From contig JADNRY010000090.1 of NCBI GenBank assembly GCA_015501585.1, positions 1-64,000 on the forward strand: a DNA stretch of 64,000 nucleotides, in the 5' to 3' direction. The position numbers and the translations under genes were made by a program. This DNA is from Rhodocollybia butyracea (Eukaryota > Basidiomycota > Agaricomycetes > Agaricales > Omphalotaceae). This document shows positions 35,624 through 47,106 of the stretch, piece after piece. A model generated the notes under the pieces. The model did no database searches and was not told the origin of the DNA. It saw only the letters and a program-made list of their open reading frames with translations. The stretch's first letter is position 1, and every line of letters begins with the position of its first letter.

Positions 35624-35760
35624 TTCGCAAGAAAAAGGGAAGGGAGGATTTGTTAGAAGAGATGGAGATAGGTACGTGGTCAATCCTTGTTTGTGAGGTT
35701 TTTAAGAAGCAGAGTTGTGGTGTCCCTTTTTGGACGTGGTCAGTGCTCTATTTAAATAGA
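35624..35760. promoter_or_regulatory. Shared divergent promoter region of X2 and W2
   Basis: It contains the same TTGGACGTGGTCAGTGCTCT block as the X1/W1 region (here within 35727-35749) and a TATA-like TTCTTAAAAA on the minus strand about 75-85 bases upstream of the X2 ATG. Confidence 0.5.
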
Positions 35761-37548
35761 GTTAGTAAATTCTATTCGATTACCTGGCCCAACACGTACC
35801 AGCTATAATGTTCTTTTTTCCTCTAGTTCTTCAAGACTTTAAGTACAATAGATTGTTATCGTACGTGAGATTTATGCTCCGAGCTGACCTGCTGACATGT
35901 TTCACCTCAGCTTGAATAAGACTCTTTACCACCAGTATGGTACACATAAGTTTATTTTCAGTTCAAGACGGTACAAACCTATGGTAGTGGACCAAATATG
36001 TTGGCTTCATTTACATTGTTTGAAGGTTATCGTGTCGTACTATCTCCAATTTCGTGTTTTGTTTGCGAAGTTGTTGAATTGCGAAGATACTGAACGAAAC
36101 TTGACTGGGTTATGCGGTAAGGCCACCCTGTTTGAAAGCTGAATATAGTAGTTCGTACATTCAAGACGAGTTCGAACTCGTTCTTAGGCTCATCCTTGAA
36201 ACCGCCGTAGAGACCATTCGTTCTCCTGCTGATGAGTTATCTTCGCAGGATTCAACATCTATCTGTAGGGTTGTGGTTAGGTGACATAGAGTTGGATTAC
36301 CTTTCGGAGCCAATGTCAGTTCATTCGCCTCCTAGACCGCCTCAAACAATTCCATTGACCTTGGGGGGACCTCCACTCATACTTAGAGTGCTTCAGCGAA
36401 GATATAGTAAGGTTTGCTTTTTCTTCGCTCACTATTCGAATACGAAAGCGCACCCGTGGGTTGGACAGTTGCACAACCCATGGAGGAAATGCTTTATAGT
36501 TGCGAAACCGTTTCACCGCAGGAGTATAGAACGCGAAAAACGAGTCTTGTGTTTTTTCTTCTTCACATTTCAAACTAATTGATAGGAACGAAGCTGTCGA
36601 AGCTGTAAGTCAGGGGTTAAGAACAACACAGATCAAGTATACTCACTTCCCGCGTTACTAGAAATTTCGGAGAGGCAGAGTTAGCATAACAACCCAGTCT
36701 GTACCAATAGATTGTTAGATGGTTCATGAAGTCCAAATCAACTTGTTTTATGATAAGTTGCCTGTCAGTTACAGACCATGATATTAATAATCTTTTGCAC
36801 AGTGACAAGTCGAGTAGGATGGATAAGTCGGTCAGTAGTGTTCCAAGTACGTTTAGACGTCACACCATGCCTTGGTGCGCCAAGCAGTGAAGTGAGAATA
36901 TAGTAATTGAACGATAAAGAAGCTGGTTAACAATGAATTCCCCAGATATGCGGTGCAGATATGTAGTGCTGAAGTCGTTGATGATCCGTATAGGTTTAAT
37001 TTCAGGTTTACTATGAGTGGCAGAGAAGTGTGACTTTTGTAAAAACTGGGGACGTCAATACGGATTTGAATACGGATTTCATAGCCAACTGCGCCATATG
37101 TCCTTTTAAGCTCCATTTGAGGCTGTTGATTTGAAACCTCCACTTTGAAACCGTTAATTTGAAACCCACGTGAAAGTTGTAGTGATACTTTTCATATGGG
37201 GTTGCGCCGGTTGGTGAGTACGTTCTTTCAGTTTCGATCGGTTAAGATGATAGCTCGCTGTTTTTCCGTTGGAGGACTTCAGGAGATTATACAACACGTT
37301 TTGGTACTGTCAAAGATTTTGTTTACGCATCGTAGGATGGTCGACAAAAGGTATGGCGCAGATCTGTAAGTTCTTCGGTGCGCCCAGGAAGAATTTGACG
37401 CTTTAAGCCTAACAAAGTCGATTCGAGATGGTTAAAGGGATATGGTTTTCAATTGAAGAAAATCAAAGCCGCCGGGGAACGTTGGAACATTGAAAGTGCC
37501 CTCATTGAGCAGTTGAATATCGTTGCTTGCGCTCACCAACTTCGATAA
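35761..37548 (+). pseudogene. Gene W, copy 2: conserved multi-exon gene, probably decayed
   Basis: Counterpart of W1, divergent from X2 and unrecognised. Visible exon pieces: near 35965-36030 (QDGTNL, KYVGF, with in-frame stops); near 37195 (YGVAPVG followed by GTGAGTACGTT, as in W1); a good stretch at about 37260-37375 (FSVGGLQEIIQHVLVLSKIL, then RRMVDKRYGAD) ending at GTAAGT; and a last exon whose frame ends ERWNIESALIEQL and then TAA at 37546-37548. Stops in the first piece suggest decay, while the last pieces look intact. Middle exons were not joined. Confidence 0.35.
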
Positions 37549-38744
37549 AAAACATTTCTGTGTTCATTGACTGATAATTCATTCCTTTTTCATCTACTAC
37601 GGAACCAACTTCTCTAATTGTAGCTCAATTTCTGGAGCTTTGTTTAAGAAACATTGTGCGAATGCCCAGCTCGAATCGTTTCCACGAAACTTGTAATGTA
37701 CCGAACCATATCTGCCTGATGTTACACGTGAGCTGGAAAGGGTAAAGTTGAAGCTGTAGATAGGGTTGTCTGTTACTCTGAGAGGAGTGGTAGTATTTCT
37801 GAGGTTGTTCACGAGAGCATAACAATGAACACAATTGAGACTTTGATTTGTTTTCGTGGATTTAAGGCTCTTTTATGAAAGAGCGGCACCTAATTAATGA
37901 TCCCCTTCGGGGATTGACCGACGTATCTTGCGGGGATGGTTACGAAACAGTTTTACATTTCCACTGAGCATAATGGACTGCCTGAGATCCAGCGGGAAAA
38001 AGGAGATAAACATCAGTAACGAAAATGTATTACATGGTATATCGTGCCAAGGAAAATCTTAAATAACTGCATCACAACGACAGATGATGACCAGCGGAAG
38101 ATGATATCACAAAGGATCAGTAGCAGTGTTTGCGGATGTAGATTTTAGTGCAGAAAGAACAGCGAAAATGTACAGTGCTTATCGTGGTGAAGAAGAAATT
38201 CGTATAGTAAACTCAGTAAGAAAAGCACAGGCACTTGATCGTAAACACCGTTAAAAGTAATTTGTACTGTAATGTTCCTTTCCCTGCATCACAAAACGGA
38301 AACTCTCCCAAAAGTAACAAAAATGTGTTGATGAATTACTTGTGAATTACCCACTGGCACCCTACTGGGCTAGATCCAATTTGGATCCAATACCACCTTG
38401 TGTATGTGATAGGTTCCGAAACGAATACGGATGGTACTGTAGGTACTACGTACTAGTACCTCAGAGGGTTTCCACCCTTATTAACTGGGTGAATGCGAAA
38501 TTTCCAACATCCACTTCTATGACTGTAAGAGTTCAGTTATAACTGCATTCAGACTGCATTAGTGATTCATTGAACAGTAAGTATACCATATAATCTACAA
38601 TATAATTGTTCTGGAAATATGCATGACATTGTTAGGAATTCGATCCGCACTGCAAGACAAGTGTTGCCAATATGATATGATATACAAACTCTGCTATGCG
38701 TTTGAACGTGACATTTGGTAGATACTTTTTCAGTAACGCCTTTG
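37549..38744. other. Gap without a recognisable gene
   Basis: Short frames only. It corresponds to the W1-PIF1 gap of copy 1, but without the DUF6698 and dioxygenase-like segment. Confidence 0.4.
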
Positions 38745-40112
38745 TCACATTACAACCTTTTTAACTTTCCGGAGAAATCTCCTATCCCTTGCTTCAAGCT
38801 CTACCACAAAGCGGATATCTTCCGTGCGTTTAATGCGCGATAGCGTATAAAGCAGGTTTTCAAAGAGCTGCAAACCTAAGCAGTTATCAATGAACGCTCC
38901 GTCCACTGTGAGGCCCACCATTTCGGATTCCATTAAGGCGAACCGCGCACTAATTGGTAACTGGACTCTGGTAAGCACGATGTTAGGGAGGTTGGATGCA
39001 ACGTGCATCGTGGCTGTACGGTAGATGGTAATGGATTCCGCGAACGCGCCCACAGTATTTTCCAGTCTTATCCGAACCCACTCTGGCTGGTATTTTGTTC
39101 CTGACCCATCACCAATGCCATCTATGATTCCCCAATAGCCCTGAAATTCACCGGCTACCACTGTCACAGGCATGTGCATGCACAGATGGATTTTGACGTG
39201 TGGAGGGCCTCCAATGCTAAGTAGGTCCAAAGCCTCTTCGATGCTGTCAGGACCAGACAAGTCTGTGTGGCTTAGGGAGTCGTACGCATCACTTGTGATA
39301 AGTTCAACGTCATACTCATCAGCAAACGTAATTGTTGCCCCGGTGTTCCATCTAGCACAAATTGATTTGGTGGGGGTGATAAGAATAGGTACCGTAGGGG
39401 TCTCGTTTGAAGGGGCACATTTCCCTGGGTCGTATAACCGCAAGATTTCCGAGTGGTAGTCTCTGGGCCGTTGATTAGGAGAAAAGAAATGGGTAGTGTG
39501 TTTAAATCGATCCTTCAGGGAGAATGCATCGAACCAGGAATCCTCGGTCGATTTCCGTAACGACGAGTCTGATACTAGGACTATAACCTCCCTATGGTAA
39601 TGTCCTTTACCCAAAAGCGCAGAGTTCCAAGCGGCCCTGGTTAATATGCAGCCAAGATCTGCCTTACTTACAGTCATCGAGTCGTCGATGAGGAAGAATG
39701 TGTGCTGTGACTTTATGGTACCTCTGACTTCTCCTTTAGGCCATGTAATGCCACCCAACACTACAGCAGCAGTTGGGCAGGGTGACCCTATGTAGGTGTT
39801 CTCTTCTTTACCAGCCCACCGCAGCACGGAGCGGATTAATAGTAGGAAATTAGACTTCCCACTGAACGAATTGCCGTCGATGAGTCTGAACAGAGGTGGT
39901 AAAGGCTCAACCATATTCCCTGCAACCGTCGCCCGAACAGTTGTCTGTCTAGCGATCTCCAGGAGAAGAGAGCATTGTTCATCAGAAAGTGTTTTGCCAT
40001 TTTCATCGATTATACGACTCAAATCTGTGAAGCAGGCGTCCTCTAGACCGTGAGAGTGTTCTACTGGCCATAGCGATGCACCAGCGCTTTTCAGTCGATC
40101 GATGGTGATCAT
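38745..40112 (-). CDS. PIF1-like DNA helicase, copy 2 (455 aa)
   Basis: Paralogue of the helicase at 13.4 kb, same length and single exon, roughly half identical in the C-terminal half. Walker A is GNSFSGKS (residues 80-87). Walker B reads LIDDS (141-145), so the catalytic Glu of PIF1-type helicases is Asp. HSEILRLYDPG, TPTVPILITPT, MPVTVVAGEFQGYWG and LSRIKRTEDIRFVVEL match copy 1. The full frame is open, so it is likely translated, but the Walker B change may reduce ATPase activity (inference). Upstream sequence is unlike that of copy 1, and Z2 is 9.2 kb away instead of adjacent. Confidence 0.72.
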   Translation of the reverse strand: MITIDRLKSAGASLWPVEHSHGLEDACFTDLSRIIDENGKTLSDEQCSLLLEIARQTTVRATVAGNMVEPLPPLFRLIDGNSFSGKSNFLLLIRSVLRWAGKEENTYIGSPCPTAAVVLGGITWPKGEVRGTIKSQHTFFLIDDSMTVSKADLGCILTRAAWNSALLGKGHYHREVIVLVSDSSLRKSTEDSWFDAFSLKDRFKHTTHFFSPNQRPRDYHSEILRLYDPGKCAPSNETPTVPILITPTKSICARWNTGATITFADEYDVELITSDAYDSLSHTDLSGPDSIEEALDLLSIGGPPHVKIHLCMHMPVTVVAGEFQGYWGIIDGIGDGSGTKYQPEWVRIRLENTVGAFAESITIYRTATMHVASNLPNIVLTRVQLPISARFALMESEMVGLTVDGAFIDNCLGLQLFENLLYTLSRIKRTEDIRFVVELEARDRRFLRKVKKVVM

Positions 40113-41050
40113 TTAGCGAAGGTGCACAACAACGGATTTAATGCGGCACAGTGGCAGTATGGTGTATGCTCGTAGTAATAGATGAAGAAGAAATGCGGAC
40201 ATGTGCTAACCTCGTACCTAGATGTGCGGAATCGCGGACCGTTACGCATACTGCACAAATAAACGAATACCACAGCGTTTCGTTTAACGTATCATGTATC
40301 TATTGTGGGAGAACGGTTCGCTTCCACGAGAGTTGAGATCGCTGCCCCGGCTGGAGTGGGGACCGATTAGTTCCCTTTGGTGGTCGTTTTCAGCTGAGGC
40401 TGAACGGGCCATGTAATCCATATCCTGTCTCTACTATCTGGATGAGATTAGACATGTTCAGCTTAATTAGGTCCAGGTGGTGTGGCCACAATAGAAAAAT
40501 TACTGTATTTCATTTATTAACAAACAGCAAAGGCGGCACTTCCGGTGCTATTGTCATTTCTGGCTTCAATTGCAGTAAAACAAGCACATCGGTTTGTTAC
40601 GCAACGGCAAATATGACCCACTACAACGTAGGCTGCTTTACCGCTGGCTGCGTTGAGGAAAGTATTACGTCACGTTTTCTCTTTCGCCACAAAAAATACA
40701 AATACCAGTGCCAAACAGACTAAAACACGTTTGCAGTGTTTGCTTGCGGCGTACGAGTCCAAAGTTTGTGAAAGAGGAACAGCATAACAGTGAACGGGAG
40801 AACATCCTGAACAGGTTTTGGTCCACGCGCGTGGAAGCCAGAAAGTTGACTCGCATTGACTGATACAATGCGTAAAGGACAGAGTAGCAGTCGCTGCTTT
40901 CCAGAAGTTATATAACGAACTACATCATATATTGCAGTATAGAGTTGAAAAAACGTTTACTTTGGAAGTACAAAAGGAAGCAGAAACGAATTACTTTTTA
41001 TCCGTATGTAAATTTGACCAAGAAGTCCTTCGTGGTATTGCTTTTCACTT
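40113..41050. other. Gap without a recognisable gene
   Basis: Nothing recognisable. It is probably the left edge of the material separating PIF1 copy 2 from Z2. Confidence 0.4.
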
Positions 41051-42521
41051 CTATGCCAAAGGGGGCGTTAGGAGTTGATTGTTAAGTATTACAGCACGAG
41101 CTATGGCATCGACGTGCCGTTGTACTAGATAAGGCTCGTCGTAATGGTCGACGGTAATGTGAGCAATTGACACCGGTAAGATTTTTTAACATCGTGAAGT
41201 AAATCTCGTTAAGGTAGTACTGTTGAAACAAGTGTTACATAGTACGTAAAAGTGGAAATAAAGGTACTCACTTCAGATGGCGTAGTTGGAGACAAAAGAC
41301 AACCAAACTGCAATACCTTGGGCAGAAAGTGGTCAAATTAATGATATCTCGGAGGCCGTAACCTTGGTAAGTGGAAGTGAAGTGCAATTCGCGGAGATTT
41401 GTGACATTCAGTAGCGCATTTAGTTGACATTCAAGGAAGGGTGCGAACTGGCTAATATTACGACAGTGGACTATTAAGCTGTTAAGTGGTCGGTGGTGGT
41501 GCTCGCTATTACATAAGAAGAGAGCGTTGACCAGCGAGCCCATAAATTCCGTTAATTGGGAACTATATTAGGAGCTTTGAGGTCGCGTATTATAGTTTTT
41601 TCAGAGTTTAGGAGGAACTCGGAATGAACTATCCGGTAACCTAGTTTGGTGATTTGTGGGTGTCGAAGGAGGAAATTTCGAAGATGAAATATTTCATCCA
41701 CTGATTCGAAACAGAATTCATCTAGGTGAGAAAAGGCGAACCTTTCGTCGTTGAAGAGGATCTGTAGGATTTCCCAGGGTCGATGTGTTCGTATTGAATC
41801 CAGGTTCAACCTCAGCGACTGCAGATTTGAACTACATTGCGGTAAAGGCCGAAGTAGTTTGCAAATTGTTGCGTAATCCGCTATTGAACTTTATCTTCAG
41901 TTACTGTGCGATAAATGATATTGACGTCTTACGAGGAGATGTTACGCCTGAGAAGTCAAGGGTTAGGTGGGTAAGCAAGCTTGAACATAGTTGATTCTGT
42001 GGCGAATTACTATAAGAGACCAGTTTACAAGATGCATATTAAACCACATACTAAGATGGAAATGCATAATCGAACTTTTGTCTTGTGGAAAAGGAGCTCG
42101 TAGGTTCAGAATTTGTAAGTTAAGAAGTGCTGGATATACGAGGGGACCCAGGGCGCAGCAAAGTGGAAGGGTAAATGACTGAAAAACTAGTTTCGATAAC
42201 AAGTGATCGTTTTCGTCCGAGGTTTTGGACAGCAGCATGAAGGTGCTTTATTATGTAACTGTCCCTGAAAATTTGGGGGAAGTCAAAGTTATTGACTTCC
42301 AAATTATGCACATAAACAGCAGGATGGAGTTCGTTGTATACTGTGGTATCCATACTGAGAGTCGAAAGGCCGGACGCCGTCATTGTTTGATACAACGACA
42401 AGTAAGCGAGATGTTTTATTCTTTTGGACAGGCAGGCTAAAGCCGCAAGGGACTGCTTATCGTCACGAAGAAGGTCAAGAATGATGACAAGGAGCTCATT
42501 TGGAAGCTGAAGCAAGTGCAT
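41051..42521 (-). pseudogene. F-box family protein, copy B (decayed)
   Basis: It starts MHLLQLPNELLVIILDLL (F-box) at 42521. Compared with copy C, the first exon (42052-42521) contains at least two frame changes, one near 42230 and one near 42065, before the GTATGT donor. The leucine-rich part (HRPWEILQILFND, HPQITKLGYRIVHSE, LVNALFLCNSE) has a one-base loss near 41552 that creates a stop and another near 41315. The last exon remnant keeps ITVDHYDEPYLVQRH. The multiple independent lesions make this a pseudogene. Confidence 0.7.
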
Positions 42522-43934
42522 GAGTGTAAGAATGGAAAATTGAAGCGTTAAAGGGCTCTTGTAACAAAGATATAAGTATATGCTCGGAATCAGAAGATTG
42601 TAGTCAGCAAACTTTTTCTGTGGTGTTAGCCCAATGTTATTCAGTGATTCAGTAAAAGTGATAAGATCAGGGGAAATGATCAGGGGAAATGCTTATGTAT
42701 TAACATACTATCCATGTAGAATCACAACAATTCATCAATATTTGTCAAAGCAGGTTATCGCATGGAGGATACATTAGCGCGGCGTTGAACTAAGTCTACA
42801 TAGGTGTATTAGAAGACAAACGCTACCGGGTGGTATAGGCCTACACAAATTAATCAACAGGTGTTAAAGATTCTTATCGCATGGAGATGTGACATTGTTA
42901 ATTGAGGACGTGGATGGACGTATTTGATGCTGCTGTCAAACGGATGATGAGCGCGTACTTTTGTCTGATGAGTGCCAGAATTATACACTGACTTAATCAT
43001 CTGCCAGAATATAAGTAAAGGTTCTAGTGAGTTTAATATCCGTCTTCAACCCTGGGAGGTGATCAGCAGGGGATTGCCGCATAACTTGGAGCTTAACTTT
43101 AGCGCCCTAATACATCGTCTGTATACTTATCACCTGTCATATTGAGTTCTGGTAGTACATGTGCATTTGTGATTTTTTAGAAAGACTTATCAACCACCAG
43201 GGTGGCGTTGCAGGAGTCGAGTTTATTCCAGCCGAAGCCTCGGTTTAAGTTGATAGATAGGAGATTAGGAACAGCCAGTGAACAGGCTGGTGGTCACTAA
43301 ATGGCTGTTATACCTGCAGAGATCTGCTTATCACAGGGTGCAGGAAGTCCTATATCGTGACAACAAGTCACAAGGGACGAATAATGGCAGGGCTGGTTGC
43401 GAAGAAAGCAGGAACGAAGCCCAGACCGTGAAGGTCGCTGGAAAACGGTACACGATACCAAGAACAATGAGAAGTCGCCGGAGGACATGTTACCGTGTTT
43501 GGTTCACTACTGCTGGTGCTCTTGGTTGCCCTGGCCTGTCCCGTATCCTCTTGTCTTCCCAGTAGGCTTGTTCCTTCTGCCTACCAGTACCTTAACCACA
43601 CCCTAATGTTCCAAATCAATGCTTGAGTCCAAGAGTAATTAGCAATGGAGAATTTCTCAGCCTATGAAGGTAGAGAGGTGCTGCCAGGAAGAGCAGATGA
43701 GGCTTGTGTTACACGTTCACTGCAGAGCACTAGTAATACAGCAATTCATGAATATAACAGCTAAGCAAGAACACAGGAATGCCTGGGTCAATGTCATAGC
43801 ACACAGTGCTATGTGTTGGACAGAAACACTATGGGAAGGGAAGTCAGTAATCCTTACTGACTAAGACAGTAATTTTGTGTAAATACAGTAATCTGTACTG
43901 TCTTTTGAAGGACATTTGTATTTAATGTCAGCGA
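42522..43934. other. 5' flank of F-box copy B; otherwise unassigned
   Basis: About 42735-42940 is similar to 61592-61780 upstream of F-box copy C (CAATAYTTGTCAAAGCWGGTTA in both), so the duplication of the F-box gene included several hundred bases of upstream sequence. From 43.2 to 43.9 kb an unassigned plus-strand open stretch (43278-43565) has no known motif. Confidence 0.45.
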
Positions 43935-44100
43935 GGACAGTTATGCCTACTGTCCTTTTCTGTTGGCAGTAACATGTACTGTCCATATTTTTATGGCCAG
44001 TTACATGGAATGTCCCTTTTCTATGGACAGTCATATTGAATGTCTGTTCAGTTACATAGACAGTCCATACTACTAGGACAGTCATATCGACTGCCAGGTC
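43935..44100. repeat. 30-bp tandem repeat array
   Basis: About five degenerate units, the first three exactly 30 bases apart (43935, 43965, 43995), each with GACAGT/GCAGT near one end and a GTCC or GTC core; several are imperfect inverted repeats (GACAGT...ACTGTC). On the minus strand the array lies in an open frame and reads as 10-residue repeats with the pattern TVxxxxTxxx. No Cas-like gene is near and this is a eukaryote, so it is a minisatellite. Confidence 0.7.
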
Positions 44101-44916
44101 AGTTATAATAATCGTCTTACTTACTAGCCATCCCCTCTGGGGATCATCTGACAAAGCTTGCTATTTTTATTGGATAGTAGCAGAAGTGAAAACTTCTACA
44201 TCCACAGATCTATTTCAATTCCGTTGACTGGATGTGTTCGGCTGGTGTTCGGATGAAGATTAAGGATAACCTAGTCCAAAGTATGAAATATCTTCATTCC
44301 CAATATTTAAGGTGCCACAGCAGCGGTGGAGTATCTCAGCAGTGTTTGGTAGCGGTAAGTAACGCTACGACAACATAGAGACGCTTACGGCGAGTAACAA
44401 GCAAGTAACACGGGTACTAGTCTGAATGATATTGTTCGTAAATGAACCATGTGGTCGTACAATCTCGACATAGTCTCCTATAAGCATACTCGTTATACAC
44501 TGACGATCCATACGGATGTGTGTATATAGAATCTCGACACAGTTAATAAGACTGTTAAGTACTAGCTCTAAGCTTACTACTAGTACTATCAACATTGAGG
44601 ATGTGTGTGAGTAGGATACCGAGTGAGATTCGGTGTATTAAACTTTTGTAAGTTTTAGACGCCAAATACTTTTATACTAAACATTACTGAGGAAAATACT
44701 GAGGATTTTAAAAACGCACGCGCGCTTAACATATAATCAACATAGAGCTCATAGTATCGTGGGAATGATGACGTGATGTAAAGCGGACCGGCAATAACAC
44801 ATAGCAAGCTATGTCATGTCATATCAGATTCATATCAGATCATATCTTGCGCTGATAATGGTTTAGCGATAACGGATCGTGATGACGATCGATTAGCTTG
44901 TATCATCCCTTCCACC
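44101..44916. other. Gap without a recognisable gene
   Basis: Short frames only. Local direct repeats (CATATCAGATT, CATATCAGATC) occur at about 44820-44845. Confidence 0.35.
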
Positions 44917-46756
44917 ATGTCCACTACGAGTGGAAAGCAGAATCTCTCAAAGAATGAAAAAAGTAGTTCTAACAGCCTCCTGGAATTTTACCTGTTCACA
45001 TTTTGTTCTAGAAATTATCTGGATCAGGGAAAACATCAGCCGAATTGAGGCACTCGGTGCCGATGACTTTGCAGCATGCCCTCACGAGCTGTTTGCGGAA
45101 TTGACAGTGTTCCTTAAGAGCAGAAGTAAGCCTGTAGAAAATGTGAGTGACATACTATCTGGACTGCAGTTTCTGTAATTTTTGCTTCCAGTGGAACAGC
45201 TTCTTTCGCCACACAAATGCGGCATCTCTCATGATCGAAGACAAGACTATCAAGCATACACTTCTGGTGACTCACATCCGCTTTGTCCAGAGCAAGGACA
45301 CATCTGATGCGATGACGCATCACGAGAAACGCCGGCTTGTGTGTTAACCAAACTTTTGTACCAGTATTTCATACTGATAAACCTGCTGAGCTTCTTAATA
45401 TCGGGCTGAATTTCAAAGAATACAGTGTTCAGGATGCTATTGTTGAAGGAAACAAATCGATGACACTCCCAGGTGGAACAGTCCTGAAATTCGAGCACCG
45501 GGAAAGAGATCGCGAGCCTATTTTTAAACTCAGAACCACGATGTACGATAAAGTGATTCCTAGAAATGCCCCTGATAGTGCTACTGTGGTAGATGAGGCC
45601 AGTGGATTCAGGATTGTACCAGGGTCAGAATCAGTTCTTTTTTATAGTGGTGGTAAGTCTGGTTATTTTTCAACTATTTCATTCCTTCTACTGTTTCACA
45701 GATTACAAGAAGTTCAACTGGACATGCATCGAGCTGGTTGTCTACCGAAATGTCGCGCAAACTTCACCAGACTGGGATGCTTCATCATTCGATCATTTAC
45801 TAGACAGTGTACATTTTTATGACTGGATTGTCGGCGTTATTGACTATGCCTGTGACGTCCGGCGCGACCAGCGTGTAAGCTATTTTCTGATTTCGCAATC
45901 AGGATTTACATTATGATATCTAGCCAAACCATCCCGGTCATATGGCCCAGGCAGGTCTAACAATGGGTGCGCGGCATATTCCCAAAACAGCACGTCGCGT
46001 TGGCTGGGGTAAAAGCTACTCAAAAAAATTATCGGATGAGTCAAAGACTGTCCACGACGGGGACACTATCGCTGCCGCGGGTCTTCTCTGGTCGATTATA
46101 CTCACAACGATGCCAACCGAAGTCACCAAGCCAGTCATCCGGACCCTCAGTGACAACAAAGTACCACACATGGCTTCACAATATGTCTTACCTGGTATGC
46201 TTTCTGCATTAGATATGATCCTAGCAGCTCATTACATTTACCAGGGAAGGGGTTCCATCTTGAGCTCGGAGGGAGACATATAGTCTTTCCTGATGTAAAT
46301 CGCTCGCCTCCCGAGATATACCTCACCCGGGGCTATTCGGCGTCAGCTTGATCTAACCGATTTGTTAAATTCATTACTGACCTTCCCTGCAGATGGTCTC
46401 ACAGGGATAGCTGCTATGCGCCCTGGGCGTTCAGTTTCACAGCAGGCCGCAGGCAGTGCGAAACGAAGACCAAGGGTATCAGTATTCCATCCTATGGAGG
46501 GGCAAACTTTGTAGACATCACACTGCGAGTAGTGATTGTCAATACACAGGCCACTCTGTTTGCTTTTCAGCCGAAGTATCCTCATGGGACGACAGTCACT
46601 GGTGGCACTACTAACTTTAACCTCACATGTACCTTTTCCCAGAAGATTGGTGATGCTATAGCTGAACTAGCTGGGCGAGGAAACTTTGGTGATTGCAGCT
46701 GGGGTGCTGGCGAGGGAAATCTTGACTACACTGTGCGCGAAGACGATAACAGCTGA
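44917..46756 (+). CDS. Dioxygenase-like protein of an Agaricomycete family (multi-exon)
   Basis: The 3' half is well supported. Exons run to 45652, then 45702-45874, 45924-46194, 46245-46341 and 46393-46756; introns are 49-51 nt and phases agree to the TGA. Recognisable family segments are NHPGHMAQAGLTMGARH, GWGKSYSKKLSDES, GYSAWSHRDSCYAPWAFSF and FAFQPKYPHGTT. HRD and the later PHGTT His are consistent with a 2-oxoglutarate/Fe(II) dioxygenase-like fold, which is inference. It is related in plan to the decayed gene at 11.0 kb, but not a direct copy. The start at 44917 has a CCACCATGT context. A +1 frame change near 45335-45342 and unresolved splicing before 45340 mean the 5' half may be damaged. 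Confidence 0.5.
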
Positions 46757-46995
46757 AGTACATGTAACAGTTATAAAATATATGGTATTTTAATCTGTAT
46801 ACCGAGAAATACAGCACTACCATTTTTCTGGACAAGAACACTATGCATAGCTCTAAACCACTGGGTGACATTGTTTCATAGCGCCGGAGGAAGTTTTAAA
46901 AGAAAGGTCAAAAGACACACCACACATCATATACACACAGCCACGGAAAACTAAGTTACACCACTGAACTACGATAGGAAATTAATGTAATAGCA

Positions 46996-47106
46996 GGTGA
47001 CCCAGGTGACCCGGCCACGACTCGAACGGTTGACCTCAAGAGTAGGGGACAGTCAGGGCCAGCGCTGATCACAGCCGGGGAGCACTACCGCTACACTATA
47101 CAGGAA
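46996..47106 (-). mobile_element. tRNA-like sequence, possible SINE head
   Basis: Read on the minus strand, TAGTGTAGCGGTAG (47085-47098) fits a Pol III box A and CGTTCGAGTCG (47018-47028) a box B, about 57 bases apart. No 7-bp acceptor stem forms and the T stem is poor, so it is not a functional tRNA. A 9-bp direct repeat (AGGTGACCC twice, 46995-47012) lies at its 3' side. A tRNA-derived SINE or a decayed tRNA pseudogene are both possible. Confidence 0.35.

Noticed and set aside
36232..36582. Separate gene inside W2
   Set aside because: It overlaps expected W2 exon and intron territory and has no independent support.
43935..44100. CRISPR array
   Set aside because: Units are contiguous and degenerate without spacers, the genome is eukaryotic, and no Cas-like gene is present.
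46996..47106. Functional tRNA gene
   Set aside because: Box A and B fit, but no acceptor stem pairs and the T stem is weak.
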